Notes: a model not told the origin generated them from the sequence alone. Counted from the first letter of the stretch, positions 8,295-17,271 are shown. The stretch is DNA of 64,000 nt from an uncultured Propionibacteriaceae bacterium (GCA_937965785.1 CALCKT010000028.1:1-64000), one strand, 5' to 3'. A program made the numbers and translations.

Positions 8295-9095
8295 ATGTCC
8301 TCTCAGCCTCCATACCAGACACCCCCACAGGGATACGGCCCGAACCAGCCCCAAGGTGGATGGGAACAACGGCAGCATTCCGGATTCCAGACCCCGGCCC
8401 ACGGGACGCCGGGAAGCATCCAGCCTCCCGGATCCGGGGTCCCGTTGTTCGCGATCCTGACCATCGGGGCCGGTGTGTTGTCGCTCATCGGTTCGGTGGG
8501 GCCATGGGCGACAGCCAAAACCTTCGGGGTCGAAGCCACTGCAAGCGGTGTGGATACCAGGGCGTGGGGTGGCCTCGGGGTGGTTGCCCTCCTGCTCAGC
8601 GTCGCCATCGTGGTCCTGGCCGGTCTGTCCGGGTTCCTGCCGGCCATGAAACGACTGTCCTGGTCGATGGCCCCGGCGGGGATCCTGGGGCTGATCAACC
8701 TGATCATGGTTTTCAGTGCCATGGCAAACGTCGGCAAGGGAAACGGGCAGTACTACGGGTTGGTCCGGGCGAACATGGGGTGGGGCCTGATCCTGTTGCT
8801 GATCAGTTCCATCGCCGTCATGGTGCTGGCCACCATCCACGTGATCCAGATGGTGAACGCCAATCGCGGAGCCAGTGCCCACCCCGGTTTCGGGGGACCC
8901 GGCGGTCCGTACCAGCATCAGGGGGGACAGCAGGGATACCAGGGGCAGGGGATGCCGGGGCAGCAGGTCCCGGACGGATATGGAACACCCCAGGGCGGAC
9001 ACGGCCAGGGAGGCTACGGCCCCCAGGGCGGCTACGGGAGACAGCCGGGAGGTTTTGGAGGACAGCAGGGAGGCTACGGGCAGAACGGCTACTGA
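8295..9095 (+). CDS. Four-helix membrane protein with Gly/Gln/Tyr-rich C-terminal repeats
   Basis: A 266-residue protein of unknown function. The N-terminal 50 residues are Pro/Gln-rich (YQTPPQGYGPNQPQGGW). Four hydrophobic segments follow: PLFAILTIGAGVLSLIG, LGVVALLLSVAIVVLAGL, MAPAGILGLINLIMVF and WGLILLLISSIAVMVLATI. The last 70 residues are a low-complexity tail with repeats of the GGYG/GGFG type. This design is common in actinobacterial envelope proteins of unknown role. ATG 8295 is preferred because upstream in-frame sequence is not protein-like. It is not obviously in an operon. Confidence 0.65.
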   Translation: MSSQPPYQTPPQGYGPNQPQGGWEQRQHSGFQTPAHGTPGSIQPPGSGVPLFAILTIGAGVLSLIGSVGPWATAKTFGVEATASGVDTRAWGGLGVVALLLSVAIVVLAGLSGFLPAMKRLSWSMAPAGILGLINLIMVFSAMANVGKGNGQYYGLVRANMGWGLILLLISSIAVMVLATIHVIQMVNANRGASAHPGFGGPGGPYQHQGGQQGYQGQGMPGQQVPDGYGTPQGGHGQGGYGPQGGYGRQPGGFGGQQGGYGQNGY

Positions 9096-9193
9096 CCGAC
9101 GCCCGCCGTCGGGAAGGCTCACCCGAGCGAAGACGACGCTCTCCCAGCCGCTTCTCGCGGGTGGATTTCAGCGTGCCCGGGTGAACCGGCCGT

Positions 9194-10771
9194 TCAACCA
9201 CGCAGCAGATCACGGCGGTCGAGCACGCACCCTCCGGCCAGGACCGCGACCGCGGCGCCCGTGGCGAGCAGCAGCACCGCGAGACCATCTGCCTCATCAC
9301 CCGGGAGCTGACCGACCCAATCGAGGGGGGAGAACCGTCGTGCCCAACCGGGCAACTGCAAAATCTCCGCGAGCATCCCGACGACCAATGCCCAGATGGG
9401 AAACCCCCAGGACAGGAAACCCGATTTTGGAGCCACTCCGATGAGCAGGGAACCGAACCCCACCATGGCGAGTGCAGGGGCAAGGAAGGCGGAACCTGCG
9501 GCCAGGTCGTCACTCAGCGCCGCGGAATCGCCCGTCACCCACCACTGACAAAGCCCGAGCGTGGCGGCGGAGAGCAGCAGCACCACGGCGGTGACGAACA
9601 ACGCCAGAGCATGCCACCCGAGCCACCAACCCCACCGGCTGGTCCTGCCGGACAGCAGCAACCCGAAACGGGCCCGGGACTCCTCCGAGGCGAACCTCAG
9701 GGCCACCGAGAGCCCTGCGGCGGCGGCCAGGACCGAGGCGAGCAGCAGACCGATCTGCGGGGCCAGGTCGTCCGCTTTCCCACCGAAGGCCGCGAGCAGG
9801 CCGGGATTCGCCGCGATCGTGCTGGCGAAGTCGTCGGTCATCAATCCCAGAAGCGCGACCCAGATCACCGATCCCAGCAGCCAGCCCAGCACCGCCCCGC
9901 GTGTGGAACGCCAGGCGAGCCCGGCAGGCCGGGACAGCAGACGCCCCGCCCCGGGGCGGCCGAGCCGGGCGGGAAGCAGCCCGGAGCCGAGGTCGCGATT
10001 GGCCGCTCCCAGCGCGGCGACGGCCGCACTTCCCGTGGCCAGCAGCAACAGCGAGAGCAGAGGCGGCCAGCGCAGGTCGTCCCAGGGACGGACCTCGACC
10101 ACCCAGCTCATCGGGGAGACCCAGACACCGGACCAGTCCTGCGAGTCCACGATCATCCTGGTCAGGTAGCCGGCAAGGGCCAGCAGCAGACCCAGGCCAT
10201 TCGCGGCCCGCGGTGTGCTGGCCACCTGGGCGGTCAGCAAACCCACTCCGGACCAGGCCAGACCAAAACTGGTCATGGCGAGTGAATATTCACCACTACC
10301 CGTCACCGGGTAGTCCAGCATCACCAAACCGGCCCAGCTGACGAAATCGAACACCGTCCACGAGATGATCAGGGTCACGAACGCCGCGGCCGGCACCGCG
10401 GTCCTGTGGATGCGGGTGGAGGTCAGCAGCTCCAGCACGCCGGTGGACTCGGGGGTGCGGGTGAGGCGGACGGCCAGCAGCACACCGACCAGGGGAAGGA
10501 GCAACTGCCCCATGAAACCGACCTCATAAGCGGTGATACCGCCCAGAACGTCAAGGTCGTAACCACGGCCGTTCATGGTGATCTGAGCGGGAGAGGCCCC
10601 CATGGTCGCTGCATAGATCGTCCGCTCGGTCTCCTCGCCGTACAGATCCTTCACCCCGGAAGCGATGGCGACGACCAGGGCCGCCAGCAGGGTGGGGGAC
10701 AGGAGCAACCAGAGCCATGCGGTGCGCCACTGCATCCTGAACAGGGCCCACACCCCCGACCCGGCCCTCAT
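9194..10771 (-). CDS. ABC-2-type exporter permease
   Basis: A 525-residue membrane protein with about twelve hydrophobic segments in two halves, as in fused ABC-2 permeases. It starts with a short cytoplasmic helix (FRMQWRTAWLWLLLSP). The large external loop after the first helix and the conserved RTPESTGVLELLTSTRI segment are typical of actinobacterial multidrug or antibiotic exporter permeases paired with a TetR regulator. Its ATG overlaps the stop of the ATPase gene (ATGA), so the two are translationally coupled. Substrate unknown. Confidence 0.8.
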   Translation of the reverse strand: MRAGSGVWALFRMQWRTAWLWLLLSPTLLAALVVAIASGVKDLYGEETERTIYAATMGASPAQITMNGRGYDLDVLGGITAYEVGFMGQLLLPLVGVLLAVRLTRTPESTGVLELLTSTRIHRTAVPAAAFVTLIISWTVFDFVSWAGLVMLDYPVTGSGEYSLAMTSFGLAWSGVGLLTAQVASTPRAANGLGLLLALAGYLTRMIVDSQDWSGVWVSPMSWVVEVRPWDDLRWPPLLSLLLLATGSAAVAALGAANRDLGSGLLPARLGRPGAGRLLSRPAGLAWRSTRGAVLGWLLGSVIWVALLGLMTDDFASTIAANPGLLAAFGGKADDLAPQIGLLLASVLAAAAGLSVALRFASEESRARFGLLLSGRTSRWGWWLGWHALALFVTAVVLLLSAATLGLCQWWVTGDSAALSDDLAAGSAFLAPALAMVGFGSLLIGVAPKSGFLSWGFPIWALVVGMLAEILQLPGWARRFSPLDWVGQLPGDEADGLAVLLLATGAAVAVLAGGCVLDRRDLLRG

Positions 10772-11685
10772 CCAAGGCTCCCCTCGTAGCGCTGCCAGAA
10801 CAGGTCGTCCAGGTTCGCAGGGGTTATGGTCAACCCACGGGGAGCCGATGACACGAGCGCCGAGACGACCGGCATCACGTCATCGGACGGCACCGAGAGA
10901 TCCAGCCGCAGCGGGTCGTCGTTCGTCGCATGCACCGTTCCCTCCGGGAGGATTCCGTCGGGCAACGGGCGATCGAGCCGCGCCCCGATGCGCACGTGGG
11001 CATGGTTTCTGAGATTGTCGAGGGAATCGGTGACGATGGCGCGCCCGGCCCGGATGATCGTCACCTCGTGACAGAGCAATTCCACCTCGCTCATGATGTG
11101 GCTGCTCAACAGGATCGTGCGACCCTCGGCGGCGATCTCCCGGATCGTTTCCACGAAACGGCGTTCCATCACCGGGTCCAGGCCGGAGGTCGGCTCGTCC
11201 AGCAGCAGCAGGGAGGCCCGGGTCGCCAGAGCCGAGATCAGGGCCACCTTCTGCCTGTTGCCCTTGGAATAACCACCGACCCGGCGCCGGGGATCGAGCT
11301 CGAAGCGTTCGATCAGCTGGTCGCGTCGGCTCCGGTCCTGGCTGCCCTGGAGACGCCCCATCAGGTCGATGCACTCGCCGCCCGTGAGCCCGGGCCACAG
11401 GACGGTGTCGCCGGGAACGTAGGCGATGTGCTCGTGGATCAGCGGGGCGGCGCGCCAGGGGTCGGCCCCGAACACCGCGGCCCTGCCGCCGTTCAGGCGG
11501 ATCTGACCCAGAAGGGCCCGGATCGTGGTCGACTTTCCCGCGCCGTTCGGCCCGAGGAAACCGTGCACGGTGCCGCGCCGGACCCTCAGGTCGAGGCCTG
11601 CGAGCGCCTGGACGCTGCCGAAACGCTTGGTCGCATTCTCCAACACGATGGGAAAGTCAGTTTCAATTGAAAGTAACTGTCGCAT
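10768..11685 (-). CDS. ABC exporter ATP-binding protein
   Basis: A 305-residue ATPase with Walker A GPNGAGKST, Q-loop LLGQIRLNGG, signature YSKGNRQKVALI, Walker B LLLDEPTSGLDP and H-loop SSHIMSE, in the drug-exporter (DrrA/CcmA-like) subfamily. It powers the permease encoded directly downstream. ATG 11685 is chosen because the sequence before it is not protein-like. The AGGAGG upstream is 14 bases away, longer than normal, so a start slightly downstream cannot be excluded. A near-perfect palindrome covers codons 3-10, probably the operator of the divergent TetR gene. Confidence 0.85.
   Translation of the reverse strand: MRQLLSIETDFPIVLENATKRFGSVQALAGLDLRVRRGTVHGFLGPNGAGKSTTIRALLGQIRLNGGRAAVFGADPWRAAPLIHEHIAYVPGDTVLWPGLTGGECIDLMGRLQGSQDRSRRDQLIERFELDPRRRVGGYSKGNRQKVALISALATRASLLLLDEPTSGLDPVMERRFVETIREIAAEGRTILLSSHIMSEVELLCHEVTIIRAGRAIVTDSLDNLRNHAHVRIGARLDRPLPDGILPEGTVHATNDDPLRLDLSVPSDDVMPVVSALVSSAPRGLTITPANLDDLFWQRYEGSLG
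11655..11678. promoter_or_regulatory. Putative TetR operator
   Basis: A 24-bp near-perfect inverted repeat with perfect core TTTCAATTGAAA (11661-11672) and matching AGT/ACT ends. It lies between the divergently transcribed exporter and TetR genes, overlapping the first codons of the ATPase gene. Position and symmetry fit a TetR dimer site. Confidence 0.55.
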
Positions 11686-11761
11686 ATGGTGATGGTACAC
11701 CTCCTCAGTCGCGGTGCCGACCTGTGGCAGGATCGTGGACCAGAACGGGGAAGGGGCCGCG

Positions 11762-12343
11762 GTGGCAGGACTCAGACAGCGCAAGAAACAGGCCGCCATG
11801 CGGCACATCCAGCACACGGCTTTCGCCTTGTTCGAGGAGAAGGGCTTCGACAACGTCACGGTCGAACAGGTGGCCGAAGCCGCCGATGTGTCGCAGTCGA
11901 GCATCTACCGCTACTTCGGAACCAAGGAAGGGCTCGTGTTCCGGGACGAGTACGACGATGCGGTCTTCGGGACGATACTGGCGGAGCTCGAATCCGGAGC
12001 GACGATCCTGGATGCTCTCAACAAGGGCATTGGTGGCGTTATCGAGGAACACTTCCACCACGACCGCGACATCACCCTGGCCAGGACGAAGCTGTGGGCG
12101 TCGCACGAGGGCATCCGGGTGGCCGTCGGGTTGTACCTGACGAAACTCTCGGAACGGGTGGTCGAGGCCGTCGTGACGGGAGGGCGTTACGACGAGATGG
12201 AGGCGCGATTCATAGTGGCGGCGCTGGTGAACGGGATGCTGTCCGCCATCTTGAGCTGGCAGCAGGACGGGGCGTCGAGTTCCTTGGAGGAATGCATGGA
12301 CCGCGGGCTGTCCGCCCTGGGTCGGGTGTTCCGGGAGAACTGA
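11762..12343 (+). CDS. TetR family transcriptional regulator
   Basis: A 193-residue repressor. The N-terminal HTH is clear: HIQHTAFALFEEKGFDNVTV, then VAEAADVSQSSIYRYFGTKE. The C-terminal ligand domain is variable. GTG 11762 after GGAAGGGG is preferred over ATG 11714 because it gives the usual short basic leader (VAGLRQRKKQ). Divergent transcription from the ABC exporter operon indicates that it controls that exporter, probably through the TTTCAATTGAAA palindrome. The ligand is unknown. Confidence 0.85.
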   Translation: MAGLRQRKKQAAMRHIQHTAFALFEEKGFDNVTVEQVAEAADVSQSSIYRYFGTKEGLVFRDEYDDAVFGTILAELESGATILDALNKGIGGVIEEHFHHDRDITLARTKLWASHEGIRVAVGLYLTKLSERVVEAVVTGGRYDEMEARFIVAALVNGMLSAILSWQQDGASSSLEECMDRGLSALGRVFREN

Positions 12344-12391
12344 GGGGTGCGGCCGCCCCGGGGCCTTTGAGAAAGGACATAGGGTTGCGCC

Positions 12392-13285
12392 ATGACCTTT
12401 TACAGAGGTGCTGACGGGACCGGACTGTGGTTCGACGAGGTCGGCCCGGCCGATGCCGAGCCGGTGATCGTGCTGGCCGGTGGGCCCGCCCGCCATCCCG
12501 CCTACCTGGGCGACCTAGCCGGGCTCGGTGGGAGCAACCGGCTGGTCCTGCCGCACCTGCGGGGAGTGGGGAAATCTCCCGTCGCGCAGGAACCCGGGCG
12601 CGCCACCTGGGTGGGGCAGGCCGAGGACATCGCCCTGCTGGATCAGGCGCTCGGGGGCGGACCCAAGCTGGTGCTGGCCCACTCGGCGGGGGCCCGGGTC
12701 GCCATCCGGTACCTCCAGCAGAACCCCTCGCGGGTCAAGGGCCTCGTGCTGATCACCCCGGCCGTCGACTGGCTGGTTCGCACCGTCTCCGACAGACCGG
12801 AGATCGCGGCGCGACGCATGAAGGAAGAGGCCTTCAGCGGAGCGTGGCAGTTCGTCACCGGTCCCAGGGGCTATCACGACGAACCGACGTTCAACCAGTG
12901 GCAACGGGCGATCGCCCCGGCGGGTTACGCCCACTGGGGGGAGACGGAGCAGGCCCACTCCAAGGTCGGGGAATGCCGACTGGAGGCGGCCCTGGCCTAC
13001 CTTGAGGCCGAGCCCCCCGGCGATCTGCTCGACCGGCTCGGCCAGATCGAGGTTCCCGTCCTGGCCATCGCGGGGGAAAAGGACGCCCTGGTCGGCTGCT
13101 CAACGGTGCATGCATTGTCCGATGTTTTTGCCCGGGGCGAATTCGTGGCGATCGATGACTGCGGACACTACCCGTGGGTCGAACAGCCCAGGGCGTTCGC
13201 CTCGGTGATCTCGGGTTTCACCGACTCGCTCCTGTTCTTCTCCGGTGAGACGCCGGGTGAGGAACAGGAGCGAGGGCTTTTCTGA
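12392..13285 (+). CDS. Alpha/beta hydrolase (proline iminopeptidase-like)
   Basis: A 297-residue alpha/beta hydrolase with an oxyanion-side VIVLAGGPARHP, LPHLRGVGKS, nucleophile elbow LAHSAGA (Ser), a late acid in AGEKDALVGC, and catalytic His in DCGHYPWVEQP. The GGP motif and cap region resemble proline iminopeptidases and related esterases; the substrate is unknown. It lies 48 bp after the TetR gene on the same strand and could be cotranscribed with it. Its stop is seven bases from the convergent cupin gene. Confidence 0.75.
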   Translation: MTFYRGADGTGLWFDEVGPADAEPVIVLAGGPARHPAYLGDLAGLGGSNRLVLPHLRGVGKSPVAQEPGRATWVGQAEDIALLDQALGGGPKLVLAHSAGARVAIRYLQQNPSRVKGLVLITPAVDWLVRTVSDRPEIAARRMKEEAFSGAWQFVTGPRGYHDEPTFNQWQRAIAPAGYAHWGETEQAHSKVGECRLEAALAYLEAEPPGDLLDRLGQIEVPVLAIAGEKDALVGCSTVHALSDVFARGEFVAIDDCGHYPWVEQPRAFASVISGFTDSLLFFSGETPGEEQERGLF

Positions 13286-13292
13286 CCGGAGG

Positions 13293-13646
13293 TCACTCCT
13301 CCTTCTTGCCGCCCTTCTCGTTGGGGTCGAGCATCAGCAGCAGCATCTTGCTGGGTTCCAGGGCGAAGACGGCGTGGGGGAGGCGGGTACCGAAGTGCAG
13401 GATGTCCCCGGGGACGAGCTCAACGCTCTGCCCGTCGGCGTCGATTCGTAGCCGGCCCTCGAGTACCTGGACCACGGCGGGCATCGCAGCGGTGTGTTCG
13501 CTCAGGGCCTGGTCCTTGTCGAAGGAGAACAACACCGCGCGGCAGGTCTCCGCCTTCATGATGGTGCGGGAAACGGTTGCGGCCTCGTTGATCTCGATCA
13601 TGGGGGCCATGCCATGGACGTAACTCAGGACGGGATTGGTGGTCAT
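13293..13646 (-). CDS. Small cupin-domain protein
   Basis: A 117-residue single-domain cupin. The two cupin motifs are visible: SEHTAAMPAVVQVLEGRLRI with an acidic/His motif 1, and VPGDILHFGTRLPHAVFAL as motif 2. The C-terminus is Lys/Glu-rich. Such proteins bind a metal or a small ligand; some quench or sense signals. It is probably cotranscribed with the upstream methyltransferase (15-bp gap). Function unknown. Confidence 0.7.
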   Translation of the reverse strand: MTTNPVLSYVHGMAPMIEINEAATVSRTIMKAETCRAVLFSFDKDQALSEHTAAMPAVVQVLEGRLRIDADGQSVELVPGDILHFGTRLPHAVFALEPSKMLLLMLDPNEKGGKKEE

Positions 13647-13661
13647 GTTTTCCTTCCGGGT

Positions 13662-14465
13662 TCAGAGGGGCTTGCGGGCCGTCAGCGCGACCCCGCGCAT
13701 TGATGATTCATATTTGGTGAAGGTCCGCCGCATCGACATGACCCTGCGACGCAGGTCGGGCTGGGCGATCAGGTTCTTCGCCATGCGCAACACCCCGGTG
13801 ACTCCCTCGTCCGCGATGTTGCGGCCCAGCTTCAACAGGGCCATCGGGGCGGTGCTGGTCCACTCGACGACCAATCCGTGGTCGGTCAGCAACTCGCTCC
13901 ACTGAGCCAGGGTCATGGGCCGGGCGTTGACGTGGATGGATCTGGCGAGGGCCTTCGAGATCTCCGAGCCGATCTCCGGGTCGATGTCGTCCGGCGCCAA
14001 TCCCAGCTCGTGGATCGCATAAATACCGCCGGGCCGCAGGATTCGGACCGCCTCGGCGACGATCTCCGCCTTGCCTCGCGGACTCTGCATCGTGAGCATG
14101 GCCTCGCCGATCACTGCGTCCGCGCAGGCGTCGTCGAGCCCGGTTTTCGCGGCATCTCCCTGGCGGCAGGAACCGCCCGCCGGTCCCACCACCTCGTTGA
14201 CGCGCGCCGCTGCCGTTGGGTCGCTGTCAACGCCCGTGTACGACTTGGGGGCCGCTGCGAGGATTTCCTTCGCGGTGCGCCCGAGCCCGGGGGCCAACTC
14301 GACCACGTCCTTGTCACCGAGGGAACAGCGCCCGAGCATGGCGCGGGTCAGACCCAACCCCCCGGGTCGCAGTACCCGTTTGCCCGCGCGAGCCAGCACC
14401 CAGTGCCCCGGAGCCGTCTCGGTTGGCCGATTTGCGAAGGGAAGCGATTCAGGACCTGTGTTCAC
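13662..14465 (-). CDS. Class I SAM-dependent methyltransferase
   Basis: A 267-residue methyltransferase with motif I VVELAPGLGRTAKEIL, acidic motif II YTGVDSDPTA, a post-I CADAVIGEAMLTMQ and motif III LRPGGIYAIHELGLAP. It falls in the Methyltransf_11/25 group that includes UbiE-like enzymes. The C-terminal 80 residues are helical and basic. Substrate unknown. The downstream cupin is the likely operon partner. Confidence 0.75.
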   Translation of the reverse strand: MNTGPESLPFANRPTETAPGHWVLARAGKRVLRPGGLGLTRAMLGRCSLGDKDVVELAPGLGRTAKEILAAAPKSYTGVDSDPTAAARVNEVVGPAGGSCRQGDAAKTGLDDACADAVIGEAMLTMQSPRGKAEIVAEAVRILRPGGIYAIHELGLAPDDIDPEIGSEISKALARSIHVNARPMTLAQWSELLTDHGLVVEWTSTAPMALLKLGRNIADEGVTGVLRMAKNLIAQPDLRRRVMSMRRTFTKYESSMRGVALTARKPL

Positions 14466-14498
14466 TTGCGCAAGATTAGCATTGCCAAAAATCGATTC

Positions 14499-15704
14499 CT
14501 AGACGGTTCGGGAGCGGGCCAGCGGCCATGAGGCCGTGACCGCCGCGGCGGCCACCGCGGCCAGCAGGAGCGAGATCGCGGGCAGGCTCAGCCACGCTCC
14601 CAGCCAACCGGCGGCCGGGTAGGCGACCAGATAACAGGCGTGACTCAAGGAGAACTGCGCCGCGAACACGGCCGGCTGGTCCTTCATCCCGGCCGAGCGG
14701 CGGAGCAGGCGTGACGAAGGCGTCGCGATCAGCGACGTGGCGGTTCCCAGCAGGAACCAGACGAGACCCAGGACCACCCAGTGGACCGGACCCGGTGGCA
14801 TGTGGATGGCGGCGGCGGCCAGCACCAGGCCCACGGGAAGCAGAACGGCCCCGCCCCTCATCACGGAAAGGTCCCGAAGCCGTTTGAGGGCCCGGGGCAG
14901 GCCCAGCGCAACCAGCATCGACCCGGCGCCGTAGGAGGCCAGCAGCCATGCCACCCCGGAGTCGTCGCCACCCAGCCGGGTCTTCACCAGAACCGCGGTG
15001 TTGACCAGGACCATCGCTGTGCCGCAGGCAACCACCAGGTTGAGCACGAGCAGGGCACGCAGGTCCGGGGTGCGCAGGAAGATGCGGACCCCGCGGGTCA
15101 GCCGGTCCAGGAAGGGCGACTGGGTGTCGGGCGCCGGGGCGGGCGGGCGCGCCCAGAGCACCAGCGCGATCGAGGCCAGGAAACCGAACACGGTGCCCGC
15201 GAACAGGTTGTGGTAACTCATCACGGTCAGCAGGATGGCCGCCAGGGCGGGGGAGAGCAGCGACTCCAGGTCGTAGGCCAGCCGCGACAGCGACAACGCC
15301 GCCGTGTACTCGTCCTCGTCCGGCAGGACCTGCGGAATGGTGGCCTGGAAGGCGGGTGTGAAGGTGGCGGAGGCGGCCTGCAGGCCGAAGACCAGCAGGT
15401 AGATCTGCCAGGGCTCCGTGACGAACGGCAGGCACAGCGCCATGGTTGCACGCACCGCATCGGAGCCGACAAGCACCGTGACCCGTGGCAGCCGGTTCAC
15501 CAGGGCGGACATCACCGGCGAGATCGTCACGAATGCGATGATGCGGATCGTCAGCGCGGTGCCCATGACGATTCCGGCCTCGTTCCCCGCGACATCCACG
15601 GCCAGCAGGCCGAGGGCAACCGTCAGCAGTCCCGTCCCGACCAGGGCCAGCACCTGCGCGGCGAACAACCGCGCATAGGTGCGATTGCGCAGCGCGGTCA
15701 GCAT
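14499..15704 (-). CDS. MFS transporter linked to a nickel/cobalt-type sensor
   Basis: About 401 residues with roughly twelve transmembrane helices in the major facilitator pattern: RNRTYARLFAAQVLALVGTG at the start, then the loop LVNRLPRVTVLVGSDAVRA between helices 2 and 3. It follows the ArsR gene with a TGATG overlap (GTG 15707 is the alternative start), so both come from one transcript. In mycobacteria a KmtR-regulated exporter is involved in Ni/Co homeostasis, but that exporter is of a different class; metal efflux by this MFS protein is an inference from its regulator. Confidence 0.8.
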   Translation of the reverse strand: MLTALRNRTYARLFAAQVLALVGTGLLTVALGLLAVDVAGNEAGIVMGTALTIRIIAFVTISPVMSALVNRLPRVTVLVGSDAVRATMALCLPFVTEPWQIYLLVFGLQAASATFTPAFQATIPQVLPDEDEYTAALSLSRLAYDLESLLSPALAAILLTVMSYHNLFAGTVFGFLASIALVLWARPPAPAPDTQSPFLDRLTRGVRIFLRTPDLRALLVLNLVVACGTAMVLVNTAVLVKTRLGGDDSGVAWLLASYGAGSMLVALGLPRALKRLRDLSVMRGGAVLLPVGLVLAAAAIHMPPGPVHWVVLGLVWFLLGTATSLIATPSSRLLRRSAGMKDQPAVFAAQFSLSHACYLVAYPAAGWLGAWLSLPAISLLLAAVAAAAVTASWPLARSRTV

Positions 15705-16051
15705 CACGGCCTTCCGTGGTGCGCCGGGTGCTCGTCCACTGCGTGTTCGGCCTGGAGCAGGGCGTCGGCCACCAGCTGGCGGGCGTGCTCGTTGGTGAGG
15801 CTGTAGAAGATGTACTGTCCCTCCTGGCGGCGGGCGACCATGCGGGCCAGCCGCAGCTTGGCGAGATGCTGGGAAACGGCGGCGGGAGCCTTGTCGACGG
15901 CCTCGGCGATCTGCCCCACGGAGAGTTCACGATCCCGCAGCGCCAGGATGATGCGCACCCTCGTCGGCTCGGCCAGCATCGAGAAGACCGCAACGGCGAG
16001 GTCGATGTACTCCGGGTCGGGGGAACCAAGGGCGGGCTTATCTGCATTCAT
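15704..16051 (-). CDS. ArsR/SmtB family metal sensor, KmtR-like (Ni/Co)
   Basis: A 115-residue winged-helix repressor: FSMLAEPTRVRIILAL, recognition region KAPAAVSQHLAKLRLARMV, wing RRQEGQYIFYSL. The C-terminal helix holds NEH, then AEH 14 residues on, then HH eight residues later. As I recall the sequence, this spacing is identical to the proposed Ni/Co ligands of Mycobacterium tuberculosis KmtR (His88, Glu101-His102, His110-His111). It most likely represses the downstream MFS gene and itself. The promoter is leaderless, with an operator over the start codon. Confidence 0.85.
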   Translation of the reverse strand: MNADKPALGSPDPEYIDLAVAVFSMLAEPTRVRIILALRDRELSVGQIAEAVDKAPAAVSQHLAKLRLARMVARRQEGQYIFYSLTNEHARQLVADALLQAEHAVDEHPAHHGRP

Positions 16052-16086
16052 GTGCAGATAATTACATGTGCGGATGTGTGGGTCAA
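16040..16086 (-). promoter_or_regulatory. Leaderless promoter and operator of the arsR-MFS operon
   Basis: On the minus strand TTGACC (16086-16081), a 16-base spacer and TAATTA (16064-16059) are followed seven bases later by the ATG, so the transcript probably begins at the start codon. The inverted repeat ATCTGCATTCATGTGCAGAT at 16040-16059 (7-bp perfect arms) covers the start codon and the -10 edge, where an ArsR repressor would block transcription. A further copy of GCACATG lies just upstream. Confidence 0.65.
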
Positions 16087-16155
16087 GGGTGTCCCGGAGC
16101 CTGCGAGTTTTGTCGGTGGCGGCTGATATACCTGAGATGCGACGAAGGGAAGACC

Positions 16156-17271
16156 ATGAGGTTCATCGCAACCGCAGACTGGCAACTGGGAATGACCGCC
16201 CATTTCCTGGATGACGACGCCCGAGCGCGGTTCCATCAGGCCCGGCTCGACGCAGTGGGCGAGATCGGCCGGATCGCCGAGCGGCGTGACGCCGGTTTCG
16301 TGGTGGTCGGCGGTGACGTGTTCGAGTCGAATCAGCTCGACCGCTCGATCCTGCTCCGGGCCTTCGAGGCCCTGCGCGCCTGCCCGGTCCCGGTGCTGCT
16401 GGTCCCCGGCAACCACGACCCCCTGGATGCGTCCTCCATCTACCGGTCGCGGGCGTTCGTGGACAGGTGCCCCTCCCACGTCCTCGTCGCGGAGAACTCG
16501 GAACCCATCGAGCCGGTGCCCGGGGTCGAGGTGGTGGCGGCACCCTGGTTCTCGAAACACCCGGAGACCGATCTCTTGGCCGCGGCCTGTGCCGACCTGG
16601 CGCCCCCTGCCGAGGGCGTGACCCGGATCCTGGTGGGGCACGGCGCGGTGGCCAGCCTGAACCCTGACCGGGAATCGCTGGCCACCATTGACGATGCGGC
16701 CCTGGCGGCGAGGATCCGCGAGGGCCTGATTCACTTCGCCGTTCTGGGGGACAGGCATTCCCTCACCGAGGTGGCTCCAGGTATCTGGTACCCGGGCACC
16801 CCGGAGGTGACCGCCCGCCGCGAGACCGCCCCCGGCAACGTCCTGCTCGTGGAGATCTCCGGTGCTTCCCCACAGGTGGAGGCGATCCGGACCGGTCGCT
16901 GGAGCTTCACCGTGCTGGAGGAGGACCTCTCATCCAGCGTTGACGTGAACCGGTTGATCGCCCGCCTGCAGGAACTGCCCAACAAGGAACGCACCGCGGT
17001 CTGGCTGAAACTGCGAGGCACCCTGTCGGTCACGGAATCCGCGCGACTCGATGCGGAACTCACCGAACTGGGGCCCCTGTTCGCCAGGCTCGACACGTGG
17101 AAACGCCACACCGATCTCGTGGTTCTCCCCGACGATCACGACTTCGCGGATCTGGGACTGACCGGCTTCGCCTCCGATGCCCTGCAGGAGCTGGTCGGGC
17201 TGGGCGCCGAGAGCGCCACCGCGAGGGACGCCCTGTCCCTGCTCTACCGGCTTTCAGGAGGCCTGGCATGA
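16156..17271 (+). CDS. SbcD/Mre11-like metallophosphoesterase (DNA repair exonuclease subunit)
   Basis: A 371-residue calcineurin-type phosphoesterase paired with an SbcC/Rad50-like ATPase. Motifs in order: ATADWQLGM, VVGGDVFESNQ, VPGNHDPLD, VGHGAV, and FAVLGDRHS. Compared with Mre11/SbcD, the motif-I His is Gln (DWQ rather than DxH) and the first His of the GHxH motif is Asp (GDRH); the other ligands remain. The C-terminal 130 residues form a capping/adaptor region. ATG 16156 follows GGGAAG; upstream in-frame sequence is not protein-like. Its stop overlaps the partner's start (ATGA). Confidence 0.8.
   Translation: MRFIATADWQLGMTAHFLDDDARARFHQARLDAVGEIGRIAERRDAGFVVVGGDVFESNQLDRSILLRAFEALRACPVPVLLVPGNHDPLDASSIYRSRAFVDRCPSHVLVAENSEPIEPVPGVEVVAAPWFSKHPETDLLAAACADLAPPAEGVTRILVGHGAVASLNPDRESLATIDDAALAARIREGLIHFAVLGDRHSLTEVAPGIWYPGTPEVTARRETAPGNVLLVEISGASPQVEAIRTGRWSFTVLEEDLSSSVDVNRLIARLQELPNKERTAVWLKLRGTLSVTESARLDAELTELGPLFARLDTWKRHTDLVVLPDDHDFADLGLTGFASDALQELVGLGAESATARDALSLLYRLSGGLA

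Noticed and set aside
8880..9090. Short tandem repeats that might be a CRISPR or minisatellite
   Set aside because: They encode the GGYG/GGFG tail of a membrane protein; repeat units are irregular, in frame and have no spacers.
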